DNA from: Pararhizobium mangrovi
GTDB lineage: Bacteria; Pseudomonadota; Alphaproteobacteria; Rhizobiales; Rhizobiaceae
DNA: 64,000 nucleotides
Direction: 5' to 3'
NCBI RefSeq assembly: GCF_006516965.1
Contig: NZ_VHLH01000015.1
Coordinates: 50,816 to 114,815 of the forward strand
Each line of letters begins with the position of its first letter. Positions within the stretch are counted from its first letter, which is position 1. The notes beneath the pieces were generated by a model. The model saw nothing but the letters and a program-made list of their open reading frames with translations. It made no database searches and was not told the origin of the DNA. Shown here piece after piece: positions 31,343-41,654 of this stretch. Both the position numbers and the translations under genes were made by a program.

Positions 31343-32559
31343 ACGAGCCGCTCAAGCCCAATTCCTTCCGCTCGGGACCCGACGAGGACGGCCTCTTCGG
31401 CATCTTCGGCGGACGCTTCGTCGCCGAGACGCTGATGCCGCTGATCCTGGAGCTGCAGGAAGCGTGGGAATGGGCGAAGGGCGACGCGGGGTTCCGCGCC
31501 GAGCTGGAACATCTGAACGCGCACTATACCGGCCGGCCGAGCCCGCTTTATTTCGCCGAGCGACTGACGGAAGAACTCGGCGGCGCGAAGATCTACTTCA
31601 AGCGCGACGAGCTGAACCACACCGGCTCGCACAAGATCAACAACTGCCTCGGCCAGATCCTGCTTGCGCGCAAGATGGGCAAGACGCGCATCATCGCCGA
31701 GACGGGGGCGGGCCAGCACGGCGTCGCCTCGGCGACGCTCGCCGCCCGCTTCGGCCTGCCCTGCGTGATCTACATGGGCGCGACCGACGTCGAACGCCAA
31801 GCGCCGAACGTCTTCCGCATGCGCCTTCTCGGCGCCGAGGTGAAGCCCGTCAGCGCCGGCCACGGCACGCTGAAGGATGCCATGAACGAGGCGCTTCGCG
31901 ACTGGGTGACGAACGTCGATTCGACCTATTACATGATCGGTACGGCGGCCGGCCCCCATCCCTATCCGGAGCTGGTGCGCGAATTCCAGTCGGTCATCGG
32001 CCGCGAGGCGCGCGAGCAGATCATGGCGGCCGAGGGGAAGCTCCCGGACATGCTCGTCGCAGCCGTCGGCGGCGGCTCGAACGCGATCGGCCTTTTCCAC
32101 CCCTTCCTCGACGATCCCGACGTCGCGATGGTCGGCGTCGAGGCAGGCGGCAAGGGCCTCGAAGGCGAGGAGCATTGCGCTTCGCTGACGGCCGGGCGGC
32201 CCGGCGTTCTGCACGGCAACCGGACCTACCTGCTTCAGGACGACGACGGCCAGATCAAGGAGGGCCACTCGATCTCGGCCGGCCTCGACTATCCGGGCAT
32301 CGGGCCGGAGCATTCCTGGCTCAAGGAGTCCGGCCGCGTCGAATACGTGCCGATCCTCGACCGCGAGGCGGTCGACGCCTTCCAGCTTCTCACCCGCACC
32401 GAAGGCATCATCCCGGCACTGGAACCCGCCCATGCGCTCGCCGAAGTCGTCAAGCGCGCGCCGACGATGGGCCGCGATAAGATCATCGTGATGAACCTGT
32501 GCGGACGCGGCGACAAGGACGTGCAGTCCGTGGCGAACTATCTCGGGATGGAGGTGTGA
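31339..32559 (+). CDS. trpB: Tryptophan synthase beta chain
   Basis: A 406-residue PLP enzyme that joins indole and serine. The PLP lysine is in [12 protein letters not shown], the catalytic Glu lies in [12 protein letters not shown], and the phosphate loop is VGGGSNAIG. The start codon is GTG, overlapping the trpF stop, with GGAG about 12 bases upstream. Unusually, it is separated from trpA by a small gene of unknown function. Confidence 0.98.
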   Translation: MNEPLKPNSFRSGPDEDGLFGIFGGRFVAETLMPLILELQEAWEWAKGDAGFRAELEHLNAHYTGRPSPLYFAERLTEELGGAKIYFKRDELNHTGSHKINNCLGQILLARKMGKTRIIAETGAGQHGVASATLAARFGLPCVIYMGATDVERQAPNVFRMRLLGAEVKPVSAGHGTLKDAMNEALRDWVTNVDSTYYMIGTAAGPHPYPELVREFQSVIGREAREQIMAAEGKLPDMLVAAVGGGSNAIGLFHPFLDDPDVAMVGVEAGGKGLEGEEHCASLTAGRPGVLHGNRTYLLQDDDGQIKEGHSISAGLDYPGIGPEHSWLKESGRVEYVPILDREAVDAFQLLTRTEGIIPALEPAHALAEVVKRAPTMGRDKIIVMNLCGRGDKDVQSVANYLGMEV

Positions 32560-32564
32560 GGACC

Positions 32565-33041
32565 GTGGAGACGGCGCTTGTCGACCCCGGCGATCGCTAC
32601 GCACCGCGTGAGGCCTCGTTCCTTCGTATGATCGATACCCCATCGGGAACGATCAAGCTGAACGGGATCGGGTGCGAAGGGATCGACACCCTCGATGCCG
32701 TCACGATCGATGATGCCGAACGCACGATCCGTGGATCCGGCGATGGAAGCGAACCGACGGATCATTACGGCGCCGGTTTCGCGATCCTGCACCGGGGCGA
32801 GGAAGCGCTCTGGCTGCTGTCGAGTTGGTGGCGTTCCGGTGGCATTGCGACCGAAGACCTGTGGCGCGCCGATCTTTCGTCGCGGTCGAGCCGTTTTCAT
32901 GCGGTCGAGGAGAAGGTGATGGCTTGCGTATGGGAACTCGGCGTCATCGACTTCGAGCGCCGTGCGTGGATCGAGACGGCCATGGCCGGAAGGCCGATCC
33001 CGGAATATCTCGCAGCGCGTTTGCCACGGAGTGACGTATGA
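32565..33041 (+). CDS. Conserved-looking protein of unknown function inside the trp operon
   Basis: A 158-residue protein encoded between trpB and trpA. The GTG at 32565 has GGAGG nine bases upstream; a GTG at 32556 overlapping the trpB stop is an alternative. It overlaps trpA by four bases (ATGA), so it is translated as part of the operon. Visible features are [21 protein letters not shown] mid-protein and a C-terminal [19 protein letters not shown] helix. No signal peptide or membrane segment. I recognise no domain. From memory, rhizobial trp operons carry a small gene at this position, which would support a conserved role. Confidence 0.8.
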   Translation: METALVDPGDRYAPREASFLRMIDTPSGTIKLNGIGCEGIDTLDAVTIDDAERTIRGSGDGSEPTDHYGAGFAILHRGEEALWLLSSWWRSGGIATEDLWRADLSSRSSRFHAVEEKVMACVWELGVIDFERRAWIETAMAGRPIPEYLAARLPRSDV

Positions 33042-33877
33042 CCGCACGCATGGACACCCGTTTCGCCGATCTGAAGGCGGAAGGCCGACCGGCGCTGGTG
33101 ACCTATTTCATGGGTGGCGATCCCGATTACGAGACCGCGCTCGCCATCATGAAGGCGCTACCGGGCGCCGGCGCCGACGTCATCGAACTCGGCATGCCGT
33201 TTTCCGATCCGATGGCCGACGGCCCGGCGATCCAGAAGGCGGGGCGTCGTGCGCTCGACGGCGGCCAGACGCTCGAAAAGACGCTTTTGATGGCGAAAGC
33301 CTTCCGCGAGAACGACGATGAGACGCCCATCGTCCTGATGGGCTACTACAACCCGATCCATTCCTTCGGCGTGGAGCGCTTTCTCGACGCCGCGCTCGAT
33401 GCCGGGATCGACGGGCTGATCGTCGTCGACCTGCCGCCGGAAATGGACGTGGAGCTCTGCAACCCCGCCGTCGAGAAGGGGATCAACTTCATCCGCCTCG
33501 CGACCCCGACCACGGACGACAAGCGCCTGCCGGCGGTTCTCGCGAACACGTCCGGCTTCGTCTACTACGTCTCCATGACGGGCATTACCGGCTCGGCCAT
33601 CGTCGACACGGACAAGGTCGAGGCCGCCGTCAAACGCATCAAGGGGCATACGGACCTGCCGATCTGCGTCGGCTTCGGCGTCAAGACGGCCGAGCACGCG
33701 CGCATCATCGGCAGGGCGGCCGACGGCGTGGTCGTCGGAACGGCGATCGTCAACCAGATCGCGGGCTCGCTCGATGCCGACGGCCGGGCGAGCGCGGACA
33801 CCGTGGAAAGCGTGGCGACGATGGTGCGGGGACTTGCGAGCGGCATCGCGGCCGCGCGCCTTGCGCAGGCCGGATGA
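33038..33877 (+). CDS. trpA: Tryptophan synthase alpha chain
   Basis: A 279-residue TIM barrel that releases indole from indole-3-glycerol phosphate for TrpB. The catalytic Glu and Asp occur in [19 protein letters not shown] and [11 protein letters not shown]. The phosphate loop is [11 protein letters not shown] and the C-terminal [20 protein letters not shown] segments are intact. ATG overlaps the preceding stop, with GGAG six bases upstream. Confidence 0.97.
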   Translation: MTARMDTRFADLKAEGRPALVTYFMGGDPDYETALAIMKALPGAGADVIELGMPFSDPMADGPAIQKAGRRALDGGQTLEKTLLMAKAFRENDDETPIVLMGYYNPIHSFGVERFLDAALDAGIDGLIVVDLPPEMDVELCNPAVEKGINFIRLATPTTDDKRLPAVLANTSGFVYYVSMTGITGSAIVDTDKVEAAVKRIKGHTDLPICVGFGVKTAEHARIIGRAADGVVVGTAIVNQIAGSLDADGRASADTVESVATMVRGLASGIAAARLAQAG

Positions 33878-33937
33878 CGCGCCACATAATCCTCGGATCG
33901 GAATCGGCCGACCGGTCAGAATCGGGAGCGTAAAGCG

Positions 33938-35002
33938 TTGAACTGGATCACCAGCTATGTTCGACCGAAGATCAACTCGATGTTCGGCGGCGGACGGGAA
34001 GTACCGGAAAATCTCTGGATCAAGTGTCCCGAGACCGGCGAAATGGTCTTTCACAAGGACCTAGAGGAAAACCTCTACGTGATCCCGGCTTCCGGCCATC
34101 ACATGAAGATCTCGGCGAAGGACCGTTTTCACCACTTCTTCGACGATGGCGCGTACGAGGCGTTGCCGCAGCCGCAGGTGCCGCAGGACCCCCTAAAGTT
34201 CCGCGATACCAAGCGCTACACGGACCGCCTGCGCGACTACCGCACGAAGACGGGGCAGGAGGACACGATCCTTTCGGGCGTCGGCACCGTCCACGGCGTC
34301 AAGCTCGTCGCCTGCGTGCACGAATTCGCCTTCGCCGGCGGCTCGCTCGGCATGGCGGCCGGCGAAGCGATCGTGAAGGCCTTCGAGCGCGCCATCAAGG
34401 AAAAGTGCCCGCTCGTCATGTTCCCCGCTTCCGGCGGCGCGCGCATGCAGGAGGGCATTCTCTCGCTTATGCAGATGCCGCGTACCACCGTGATGGTGGA
34501 AATGCTGAAGGAGGCCGGGCTTCCCTATATCGTCGTCATGACCAATCCGACGACCGGCGGCGTTTCGGCGTCCTATGCCATGCTCGGCGACGTCCATCTC
34601 GCAGAACCCGGCGCGGAGATCGGCTTCGCCGGCAAGCGCGTCATCGAACAGACGATCCGCGAGCAGCTGCCGGAAGGTTTCCAGACGGCGGAGTACCTGC
34701 TCGATCACGGCATGATCGACATGGTCGTCAAGCGCCACGACATTCCCGAAACGATCGCACGGCTTTCGAAGCTCCTGATGCGCAAGCCCGCCGATTACGG
34801 CGAACGGACGAAGACGAAGACCGCCGAGCCGGTGAAGAAGGATATGCCGGAGAAACCGGCGGAGGCCGCGAACGGGGCGAAGAAGGCGAAGATCGAAGAG
34901 GTCAAGCAGCCCGCAAAGGCGACCGCGCCCGGAGCGACGAAGGAAGCGGCTGCGAAGACCCCGCCGGCCAAGGCGCAGCCCGCGAAGACCCCGACTTCGT
35001 AA
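33938..35002 (+). CDS. accD: Acetyl-CoA carboxylase carboxyltransferase subunit beta
   Basis: A 354-residue subunit of acetyl-CoA carboxylase, first step of fatty acid synthesis. The carboxyltransferase core is clear ([52 protein letters not shown]). The N-terminal zinc ribbon of the E. coli enzyme is not kept: only Cys30 remains, with T33, I49 and S52 where the other cysteines are expected. The C-terminal ~70 residues are a Lys/Ala/Pro-rich, probably disordered tail. The start is TTG with GGGAG upstream. It sits between trpA and folC. Confidence 0.96.
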   Translation: MNWITSYVRPKINSMFGGGREVPENLWIKCPETGEMVFHKDLEENLYVIPASGHHMKISAKDRFHHFFDDGAYEALPQPQVPQDPLKFRDTKRYTDRLRDYRTKTGQEDTILSGVGTVHGVKLVACVHEFAFAGGSLGMAAGEAIVKAFERAIKEKCPLVMFPASGGARMQEGILSLMQMPRTTVMVEMLKEAGLPYIVVMTNPTTGGVSASYAMLGDVHLAEPGAEIGFAGKRVIEQTIREQLPEGFQTAEYLLDHGMIDMVVKRHDIPETIARLSKLLMRKPADYGERTKTKTAEPVKKDMPEKPAEAANGAKKAKIEEVKQPAKATAPGATKEAAAKTPPAKAQPAKTPTS

Positions 35003-35100
35003 GCGGCCGGGCACGGCTTCGACCCCTAAGGCTCGAAGCGCGGTAGCCGAGGCGGGAACGCTTCGGCATATCGAAGATGCGCACCAGGGATCGATGCGTC

Positions 35101-36468
35101 ATGGAAAGCGGCTATCCTGCGACAGGCTCGGACGGTGATCGCGCGGACGCGGCATCGCGCGAGATCGACGCGCTGCTCGCGCGCATTCCGAAAGGCATCG
35201 ATCTCTCCCTCGATCGGATAGAGCGCCTCCTCCACGATCTCGGCGATCCGCAGGAAAAGCTGCCGCCGGTGATCCATATCGCCGGAACGAACGGCAAGGG
35301 CTCGGCCAGTGCCTTCTGCCGGGCGATGCTGGAGGCGGCCGGGTATGCCGTCCACGTCCATACCTCGCCGCATCTGGTGCGCTGGCACGAGCGGTTCCGC
35401 ATCGCGCGCCAAGGCGCGCCCGGGCGCTTCGTCGAGGATGCCACGCTGCTCGAAGCCGTGCGCCGCGCCGTGAAGGTCAATGCGGGGCAGACGATCACCA
35501 TCTTCGAGTTGCTGACGGCGGTCACCTTCCTTCTCTTCGCCGAACATCCCGCCGACGTGGCGATCGTCGAGGTCGGGCTCGGCGGCCGGTTCGACGCGAC
35601 GAACGTGCTTGCCGAGCCGGCGGTCGCGCTCATCATGCCGGTCTCCCTCGACCATCAGGCCTATCTCGGCGATCGCGTCGAACTGATCGCGGCGGAAAAG
35701 GCCGGCATCATCAAATCCGGCCGACCCGTGGTGATCGCGCGTCAGGAGGAGGACGCGGCACTCGACGTGTTGACGGCGACGGCAGCGCGCCTTCGCGCCC
35801 CGGCAAGCGTCTATGGGCAGGACTTCTTCGCCTACGAGGAACATGGCCGCCTCGTCTATCAGGACGAGACGGGGCTTGCGGATCTGCCGATGCCGCGTCT
35901 GGCGGGGCGCTACCAGCACGCGAATGCCGCCGCCGCGATCCGCGCATTGAAGGCTGCCGGCTTCGACCTGCCGGCGGGTGCGCTCGAAAAGGGCCTCTCG
36001 ACGGTAGTCTGGCCGGGCCGTATGCAGCGCCTCACGGAAGGCAGGCTCGTCGCACTCGCGCCACCCGAAGCCGAAATCTGGCTCGACGGCGGCCATAATC
36101 CGGGTGCGGCTGCCGTCGCCGCCGCGGCGATGGGCGAACGCGAGGAACGCACCGCCCGCCCGCTGCATCTCATCTCCGGGATGCTCGACACCAAGGACGC
36201 GCCCGGTTACTTCGCGGCCTTTGCCGGCATGGCCCGCCACGTGGTGACGGTGCGCATTCCCGACAACGAGAACGCCGTCGATCCGGTGGCGCTGGCGACG
36301 GACGCTGCGGAAGCCGGCCTTTCGGCCGAGCCGCGCGACACCCTTGACGAGGCCTTCGCGGCGATCCGCGAGGCGAGCGCCGGCGGTCCGCCTCCGCGCA
36401 TCCTGATCTGTGGCTCGCTCTATCTCGCAGGCCACGTTCTCGCGGAAAACGGGACGCCGCCGACCTGA
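35101..36468 (+). CDS. folC: Bifunctional folylpolyglutamate synthase/dihydrofolate synthase
   Basis: A 455-residue Mur-ligase-type enzyme that adds glutamate to dihydropteroate and extends folate polyglutamates. P-loop HIAGTNGKGSASAF, HTSPHLVRWHERF, the VEVGLGGRFDATN segment and WLDGGHNPGAA near the C-terminus are all present. ATG at 35101 is preferred; an ATG at 35077 would add eight residues. Last gene of the trp/accD/folC run. Confidence 0.95.
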   Translation: MESGYPATGSDGDRADAASREIDALLARIPKGIDLSLDRIERLLHDLGDPQEKLPPVIHIAGTNGKGSASAFCRAMLEAAGYAVHVHTSPHLVRWHERFRIARQGAPGRFVEDATLLEAVRRAVKVNAGQTITIFELLTAVTFLLFAEHPADVAIVEVGLGGRFDATNVLAEPAVALIMPVSLDHQAYLGDRVELIAAEKAGIIKSGRPVVIARQEEDAALDVLTATAARLRAPASVYGQDFFAYEEHGRLVYQDETGLADLPMPRLAGRYQHANAAAAIRALKAAGFDLPAGALEKGLSTVVWPGRMQRLTEGRLVALAPPEAEIWLDGGHNPGAAAVAAAAMGEREERTARPLHLISGMLDTKDAPGYFAAFAGMARHVVTVRIPDNENAVDPVALATDAAEAGLSAEPRDTLDEAFAAIREASAGGPPPRILICGSLYLAGHVLAENGTPPT

Positions 36469-36527
36469 GCCGAAAGGGCCGTTCCACCAGCTTGTCGCGA
36501 ATCGGCGTTCATGGCATGTTCCCGTGC

Positions 36528-37010
36528 ATGCCTCTTGTTTCGCCCCATGCCGCGAGCCCGCTCATCGACGGGCGTCAGTCCGAACGTGCGATGATGGTGC
36601 GCCGGGGCGTGCAGGGACGTCTCGCAGCCATGCGTCTTTCGGTCCTTCCGGAACTGACGCTGCCGAACGGCCGGCGCGCGGATCTGATCGCGCTTTCGCC
36701 CAAGGGCGAGGTTTGGATCGTCGAGATCAAGACCTCGGTGCAGGACCTGCGGGTGGACGGGAAATGGCCCGAATACCGCCCGTTCTGCGACCGTCTCTTC
36801 TTCGCGACCCATTCGGGCGTGCCCGCCGAAATCTTTCCGGCGGAGTGCGGGTTGATGGTTGCCGACGGTTACGATGCGCACCTGTTGCGCGAGGCACCGG
36901 AGCATCGCATCGCCCCGGCGCGGCGCAAGGCCATCGTCCTTCAGGTGGCGCAGGCGGCGGCCGATCGCCTGATGCGCGCCGAGCACGCGATCGCCGCCAT
37001 TCCCGCCTGA
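36528..37010 (+). CDS. MmcB-family DNA repair protein
   Basis: A 160-residue protein of the MmcB family, named for the Caulobacter gene needed for resistance to mitomycin C and part of the SOS response there. The core is a PD-(D/E)XK nuclease fold: RRADLIALSPKGEVWIVEIK gives the Asp and the Glu-x-Lys. The ATG at 36528 gives MPLVSPH; a TTG at 36492 and an ATG at 36516 are in frame upstream. No LexA box was sought beyond inspection and none is obvious. It converges on actR. Confidence 0.85.
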   Translation: MPLVSPHAASPLIDGRQSERAMMVRRGVQGRLAAMRLSVLPELTLPNGRRADLIALSPKGEVWIVEIKTSVQDLRVDGKWPEYRPFCDRLFFATHSGVPAEIFPAECGLMVADGYDAHLLREAPEHRIAPARRKAIVLQVAQAAADRLMRAEHAIAAIPA

Positions 37011-37013
37011 ACG

Positions 37014-37598
37014 TCAGCGCGGGGCGCGCTTGGCGAGGATGCGCTGGAGCGTGCGGCGGTGCATGTTGAGCCGGCGGGCGGTTTCGGACACGTTGCGGTC
37101 GCACATCTCGTAGACGCGCTGGATATGCTCCCAGCGGACCCGGTCGGCCGACATCGGGTTTTCCGGCAGATCGACCTTCTCACCCTTGCGCTGCATCAGC
37201 GCGGCGTAGATCTCGTCGGCATCGGCGGGCTTGGCGAGGTAGTCCGCCGCGCCGAGCTTCACCGCGTTCACGGCCGTGGCGATGTTGCCGTAGCCGGTAA
37301 GCACGATCATGCGCGTGTCCGCACCGCGCTGGCGAAGCGCCTCGATCACGTCGAGGCCGTTTCCGTCGCCGAGACGCATGTCGACGACGGCGTATTTCGG
37401 CGGTGCGTTGCGTGCGGCGGCAAGGCCTTCGGCAACCGATTCGGCCAGTGTGACGATAAAGCCGCGCTGCTCCATGGCACGCGCCAACCGACGCACGAAC
37501 GGGCCATCGTCGTCGACGACGAGCAAGGTCGCGTCGGGTCCCGGACCCGAATCGTCCGTCGCCCCCCTGGATACCGCCACGTCGCTCTCGCTCGCCAT
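37014..37598 (-). CDS. actR: ActR/RegA/PrrA-type redox response regulator
   Basis: A 194-residue two-component regulator. The receiver domain has the acidic patch VVDDDG at residues 27-32 and phospho-acceptor Asp73 in YAVVDMRLGDG. A short Pro-containing linker leads to a Fis-type helix-turn-helix (NVSETARRLNMHRRTLQRIL). This is the RegA/PrrA/ActR architecture that controls redox-, acid- and energy-related genes in alphaproteobacteria. Its partner kinase ActS is encoded just upstream on the same strand, 133 bases away. Confidence 0.95.
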   Translation of the reverse strand: MASESDVAVSRGATDDSGPGPDATLLVVDDDGPFVRRLARAMEQRGFIVTLAESVAEGLAAARNAPPKYAVVDMRLGDGNGLDVIEALRQRGADTRMIVLTGYGNIATAVNAVKLGAADYLAKPADADEIYAALMQRKGEKVDLPENPMSADRVRWEHIQRVYEMCDRNVSETARRLNMHRRTLQRILAKRAPR

Positions 37599-37731
37599 GA
37601 TGCCTGGTCCTCTTTATCGATCGTGGTCGCCGGCATGATCGCCCGCTTGCCTAACGAATACTCGCCCGTTGCATATAGGTTTGCAGCGCGGCAAATCCAA
37701 AGCCGCGCGTGCCCCGTTCGTATCCGCACGC

Positions 37732-39072
37732 TCATCCATGAACTGCGTCCGCCGCCGGCACGGGCGCGACGTTCGGCTTCGGCTGCACGCGTTCCATCTT
37801 CACGCGAGGCCAGGTAATCATGACGGCGGCACCGGGCGTGTTGGTGAAGGAAAGCCGGGCGCCCGAACGTTCGAGCAGCGTCTTGGCGATGAAGAGGCCG
37901 AGGCCGAGGCCGCCGGCTCCTGCCTGTTCCGCACGCGTGCGCCGCGTCAGGAAGGGTTCGCCGATCTGGTTGATGACGTCGGCGGGAAAGCCCGGCCCAT
38001 CGTCGCCGATCGTCATGGTGACGGTGGCACGATCGTAGCTTACCGCGACATGGACCGCCGTCTCGGCAAAATCCACCGCGTTCTCGACGAGGTTGCCGAG
38101 ACCGTAGAGGATGCCGGGATTGCGCGTGCCGACGGGCTCTCCGCCCGTTCCCTCGATCGAGTTGGTCAGCTCGATGCCGAACTCGCGATGGGGTGCGATG
38201 ACTTCCTCGACGAGGGAGGAAAGCGGGAGCCGGCGCATCTGCGCCTCGTCGTCGGTGGAAAGGCTGGTGATGCGTCTCAGGATGTCGCGGCAGCGCTCGC
38301 TCTGGCTGCGCATGAGTTCGACGTCCTCGCGGTAGCGTTCGTCGTCACCGAGCGCGCGCTGCATTTCGCGAGCGACGAGGGAGATCGTCGCGAGCGGCGT
38401 GCCGAGTTCGTGGGCGGCGGCGGCCGCCAGCCCGTCGAGTGCGGAAAGATGCTGCTCGCGCTGCAGCGTCAGCTCCGTCGCGGCGAGCGCATCGGCCAGA
38501 AGATTGGCCTCCGAGGAAACGCGATAGACGTAGAATGCCGCAAAGCCCGTGGTGAAGAGGATCGACGTCCACACACCGGCATGCAGGAGTAGCGGCAACT
38601 CGAAGGTCGTGTTCGCGTACCAGGGCAACGGCAGAGAAAGGGCGGCGAGCAGCGTCACCCCGATGACGGCGACGAGGAAGAGCGCGATCGTGTAGCGCAC
38701 GGGCTGCGAAGCAGACGAGATGATGACCTGCACGCAGACGAGGATCGCGAAGGGATTGGCGATGCCGCCCGTCATGAAGAGAAGGCCGAGAAGCTGCAGG
38801 AGGTCGAAGCCGAGAACGGCGAGCGCCGCCTCGGGGGTCAACCGGTGGGTGGCGGGGAAACGCAACGTCAGGAAGACGTTGAGACCCGCCGAGCAACCGA
38901 TGAGCAGAAGACAGGGCACGACCGGAAAGGTCGTGCTGATCCAGAGCCACGTCACCGCCACGGCGAGGAACTGGCCGCCGACGGCCAGCCAGCGAAGCCG
39001 GGTCAGCGTCTCGAGGCGCAGATGGTAGCGCGAGACGCGATCGTCGAAGAGATGCATGGAAAAGCGCTGCAT
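37732..39072 (-). CDS. actS: ActS/RegB/PrrB-type redox sensor histidine kinase
   Basis: A 446-residue membrane kinase. Six hydrophobic segments occupy residues ~30-200 and include MTGGIANPFAIL, the GGxxNPF quinone-binding motif of RegB. The H-box is AAAAAHELGTPLATI with His221, and the SERCRDIL segment carries a cysteine in the dimerisation region where RegB has its redox-active cysteine. The ATPase domain has NLVENAVDFA, IGDDGPGFP and GGLGLGLFIA. ATG at 39072 is set by a strong GGGAGGA seven bases upstream, although frames extend further. Confidence 0.94.
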   Translation of the reverse strand: MQRFSMHLFDDRVSRYHLRLETLTRLRWLAVGGQFLAVAVTWLWISTTFPVVPCLLLIGCSAGLNVFLTLRFPATHRLTPEAALAVLGFDLLQLLGLLFMTGGIANPFAILVCVQVIISSASQPVRYTIALFLVAVIGVTLLAALSLPLPWYANTTFELPLLLHAGVWTSILFTTGFAAFYVYRVSSEANLLADALAATELTLQREQHLSALDGLAAAAAHELGTPLATISLVAREMQRALGDDERYREDVELMRSQSERCRDILRRITSLSTDDEAQMRRLPLSSLVEEVIAPHREFGIELTNSIEGTGGEPVGTRNPGILYGLGNLVENAVDFAETAVHVAVSYDRATVTMTIGDDGPGFPADVINQIGEPFLTRRTRAEQAGAGGLGLGLFIAKTLLERSGARLSFTNTPGAAVMITWPRVKMERVQPKPNVAPVPAADAVHG

Positions 39073-39134
39073 GCGCGTTCCTCCCGGCAGGAAGCTGTGA
39101 ACCGGTTTCATGGTCGAGTCCAGTTTGCGGTGCG

Positions 39135-41654
39135 TCATCTTTCGCGCGACCGGGTGCGGTTCGTCGGCGCAGCCTGCAGGGGATCTTCCGGCCACGGGTG
39201 TTTCGGATACCGCCCGCGCATGTCCGCCCGCACGTCCTTCCACGAGCCCGCCCAGAAACCCGGAAGGTCGCGCGTCGTCTGGAGCGGGCGATGGGCGGGC
39301 GAGAGGAGTTCGAGCACCAGTGGGAAGCGGTCGCCGGCGATCGAAGGATGTTCGCAAAGGCCGAAAAGCTCCTGTACGCGCACGGGCAGGACCGGCTCCT
39401 CGCCATCGTAGCGGATCGGATGGCGCGTGCCGAGCGGCGTCGTGAAATGCGTCGGGGCGAGATGGCCGAGCGTGTGAAGGCGCTCCGGCGGCACGAGGGA
39501 ACGCAGGCCTTCGCCAAGGCTTCCCGGCGCGATCGCGTCGAAACGGTCGACGCCCGGCTGGAAGGGTGCGAACCATTCGTCCAGCCGTTCGACGAGTGCG
39601 GTGTCGCTCACATCCGGCCATGGCGCGCCGAGGATGCGGTGAAGGAAACCGAGCCGCTCGCGAAGCTGCCGACCCGCCTTGCCGAACGGTAGCGCATCGA
39701 CGCCAAGAAGGCGGACCCCTTCGCACAGCGCCGAGGTGACGGCCTGCGGATCCGGCCGGGCACGCGGTTCTTCCTGAAGGACGATCGCGTCGAACCGGCG
39801 GATACGCCGGGCGCGAACCGCCCGCGCCCTGGCGTCGAAGGTGCATTCGTCGACCGTCTCGATCCGCCCGTCGAGCCCGGCTTCCACTTCCGGGCGGGTG
39901 AGGACTGCGGCGGCGAGGACCCGGTGCTCGCGTGCTCGGCCGGTACAATCGGCAACGACGAGGAATTGCGCACCGGCGATTGCTTGCGCCTCGTCCACGG
40001 CGGCGCCCCGGCCGGTCGCCATGCGGAAGCGACCGCGACCGCCACGGGCGATCGCCAGCCGATCGGCATAGCCCGGCAAGAGGAGGGTGCCGACGGTGGG
40101 CGCGTTCGTCTCCGTTTCGCCTTCCGGGCCGCCATGCGCATCGCGTGCCTGCCGGGCGAGACGACCCGCAAGCTTGCGTGCGGCGACCGCACGCGGCGTG
40201 CGATCGGCAGCGAACCGGCGCAGCCTTTCGTCGAGGTCGATCGCCGTTCCACCGAGCGCCGGCTCGCCGAGGAGAACGGCCAGACGTGCGGCTTTCTTGG
40301 TGCCCGAGCCGGCCTCGGCGGCCGCGACGATCATGGCCGCATCGCGCACCGGCAGGCCGAGACGGCGCATCGTCCGGCCCCTTTGGCTGAGACCGCCGAT
40401 CGGGTGAAACGCACCGAGAGTTTCGAGGAGGCCGCGCGCCTGGTCGAGCGCTCGCTCCGGCGGCGGGTCGATGAAGGACAGCTCTCGCGGATCGCCGACG
40501 CCCCAGGCGGCGCAATCGAGCACGAGGCCGGAAAGGTCCGCGGCGAGCATTTCGGGCGGCGCGAAGGAAGGCAGTGCCGCGGTCTGCTGTTCGCGCCAGA
40601 GCCTGAGCGCAATACCCGGTTCCGTACGACCCGCGCGACCCGCACGCTGATCGGCCGCCGCGCGCGAGACCGGCACGGTCTCGAGCCGGGTGATGCCCGT
40701 CGCCGGTTCGAAGACCGGCTGGCGCGAAAGGCCGCCATCGACGACGATGCGCACGCCGTCGATGGTGATCGAGGTTTCCGCGATCGCCGTCGCGAGCACG
40801 ATCTTGCGCGTGCCAGGCACCGGCGGCCGGATCGCTGCGTCCTGCTCGGCACCGTCGAGACCGCCGTAAAGGGCGACGACGCGCGTATCGTCGCCGAACC
40901 GGCCTTCGAGGCGTGCGATCGTGCGCCGGATCTCCGCCTGGCCGGGCAGGAAGGCGAGAATGGAGCCCGTTTCGCTCGCATGCACCTCCGTGACCGCGCG
41001 TGCCATCGTGGCGTCGATGGGTTCGCGCGGCGGTCGGTCGCGATGACGGATTTCGACGGGAAAGGCGCGACCGCTGCTTTCGACGACCGGTGCACCGTCG
41101 AGAAGCGCTGCCACCTTGGCCGTGTCGAGCGTCGCGGACATGACGACGATGCGCAGGTCCTCGCGCAGGCCGGCGCGGATATCGATGGCGAGCGCCAGGC
41201 CGAAATCCGTTTCGAGACCGCGTTCGTGGAACTCGTCGAAGACGACCGCCGCGACGGTGCCGAGTTCGGGGTCATCGAGGGCCATGCGGGTGAAGACGCC
41301 GGGGGTTACGACCTCGATCACGGTCTTTTCCGAAACCCGCGAATCGAGGCGGACGCGATAGCCGACCGTCTCGCCCACCGCTTCGCCGAGCATCGAAGCC
41401 ATGCGGCGTGCCGCGGCACGCGCGGCGAGCCGGCGCGGCTCGACAATGACGAGGCGACCTGCCGAGCGCCACGATGCCTCGAGCAGCGCGAGCGGCACAA
41501 GCGTCGTCTTGCCGGCGCCGGGCGGAGCGGCAAGCACGGCCCGGCCGGCCTCGTCGAGCGCCCTGCACAACGCCGGCAGGATCGAGGCGACCGGAAGATC
41601 CGGCAGACTTTTTGCTAGACTGGCCGGCAAACTGGAAAGATCGGGCTCAGGCAT
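39135..41654 (-). CDS. hrpB: ATP-dependent helicase HrpB
   Basis: An 839-residue DExH-box helicase. Motif I is APPGAGKTTLVPL, motif II DEFHERG, motif III SATLD, and motif VI QRAGRAGR. The C-terminal HrpB-specific domain ends with LPGFWAGSWKDVRADMRGRYPKHPWPEDP, which is highly characteristic. Family role is RNA or DNA unwinding; the physiological substrate is poorly known. The start overlaps the end of the ABC ATPase gene by eight bases, so it may be translated from the transporter transcript. Confidence 0.95.
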   Translation of the reverse strand: MPEPDLSSLPASLAKSLPDLPVASILPALCRALDEAGRAVLAAPPGAGKTTLVPLALLEASWRSAGRLVIVEPRRLAARAAARRMASMLGEAVGETVGYRVRLDSRVSEKTVIEVVTPGVFTRMALDDPELGTVAAVVFDEFHERGLETDFGLALAIDIRAGLREDLRIVVMSATLDTAKVAALLDGAPVVESSGRAFPVEIRHRDRPPREPIDATMARAVTEVHASETGSILAFLPGQAEIRRTIARLEGRFGDDTRVVALYGGLDGAEQDAAIRPPVPGTRKIVLATAIAETSITIDGVRIVVDGGLSRQPVFEPATGITRLETVPVSRAAADQRAGRAGRTEPGIALRLWREQQTAALPSFAPPEMLAADLSGLVLDCAAWGVGDPRELSFIDPPPERALDQARGLLETLGAFHPIGGLSQRGRTMRRLGLPVRDAAMIVAAAEAGSGTKKAARLAVLLGEPALGGTAIDLDERLRRFAADRTPRAVAARKLAGRLARQARDAHGGPEGETETNAPTVGTLLLPGYADRLAIARGGRGRFRMATGRGAAVDEAQAIAGAQFLVVADCTGRAREHRVLAAAVLTRPEVEAGLDGRIETVDECTFDARARAVRARRIRRFDAIVLQEEPRARPDPQAVTSALCEGVRLLGVDALPFGKAGRQLRERLGFLHRILGAPWPDVSDTALVERLDEWFAPFQPGVDRFDAIAPGSLGEGLRSLVPPERLHTLGHLAPTHFTTPLGTRHPIRYDGEEPVLPVRVQELFGLCEHPSIAGDRFPLVLELLSPAHRPLQTTRDLPGFWAGSWKDVRADMRGRYPKHPWPEDPLQAAPTNRTRSRER

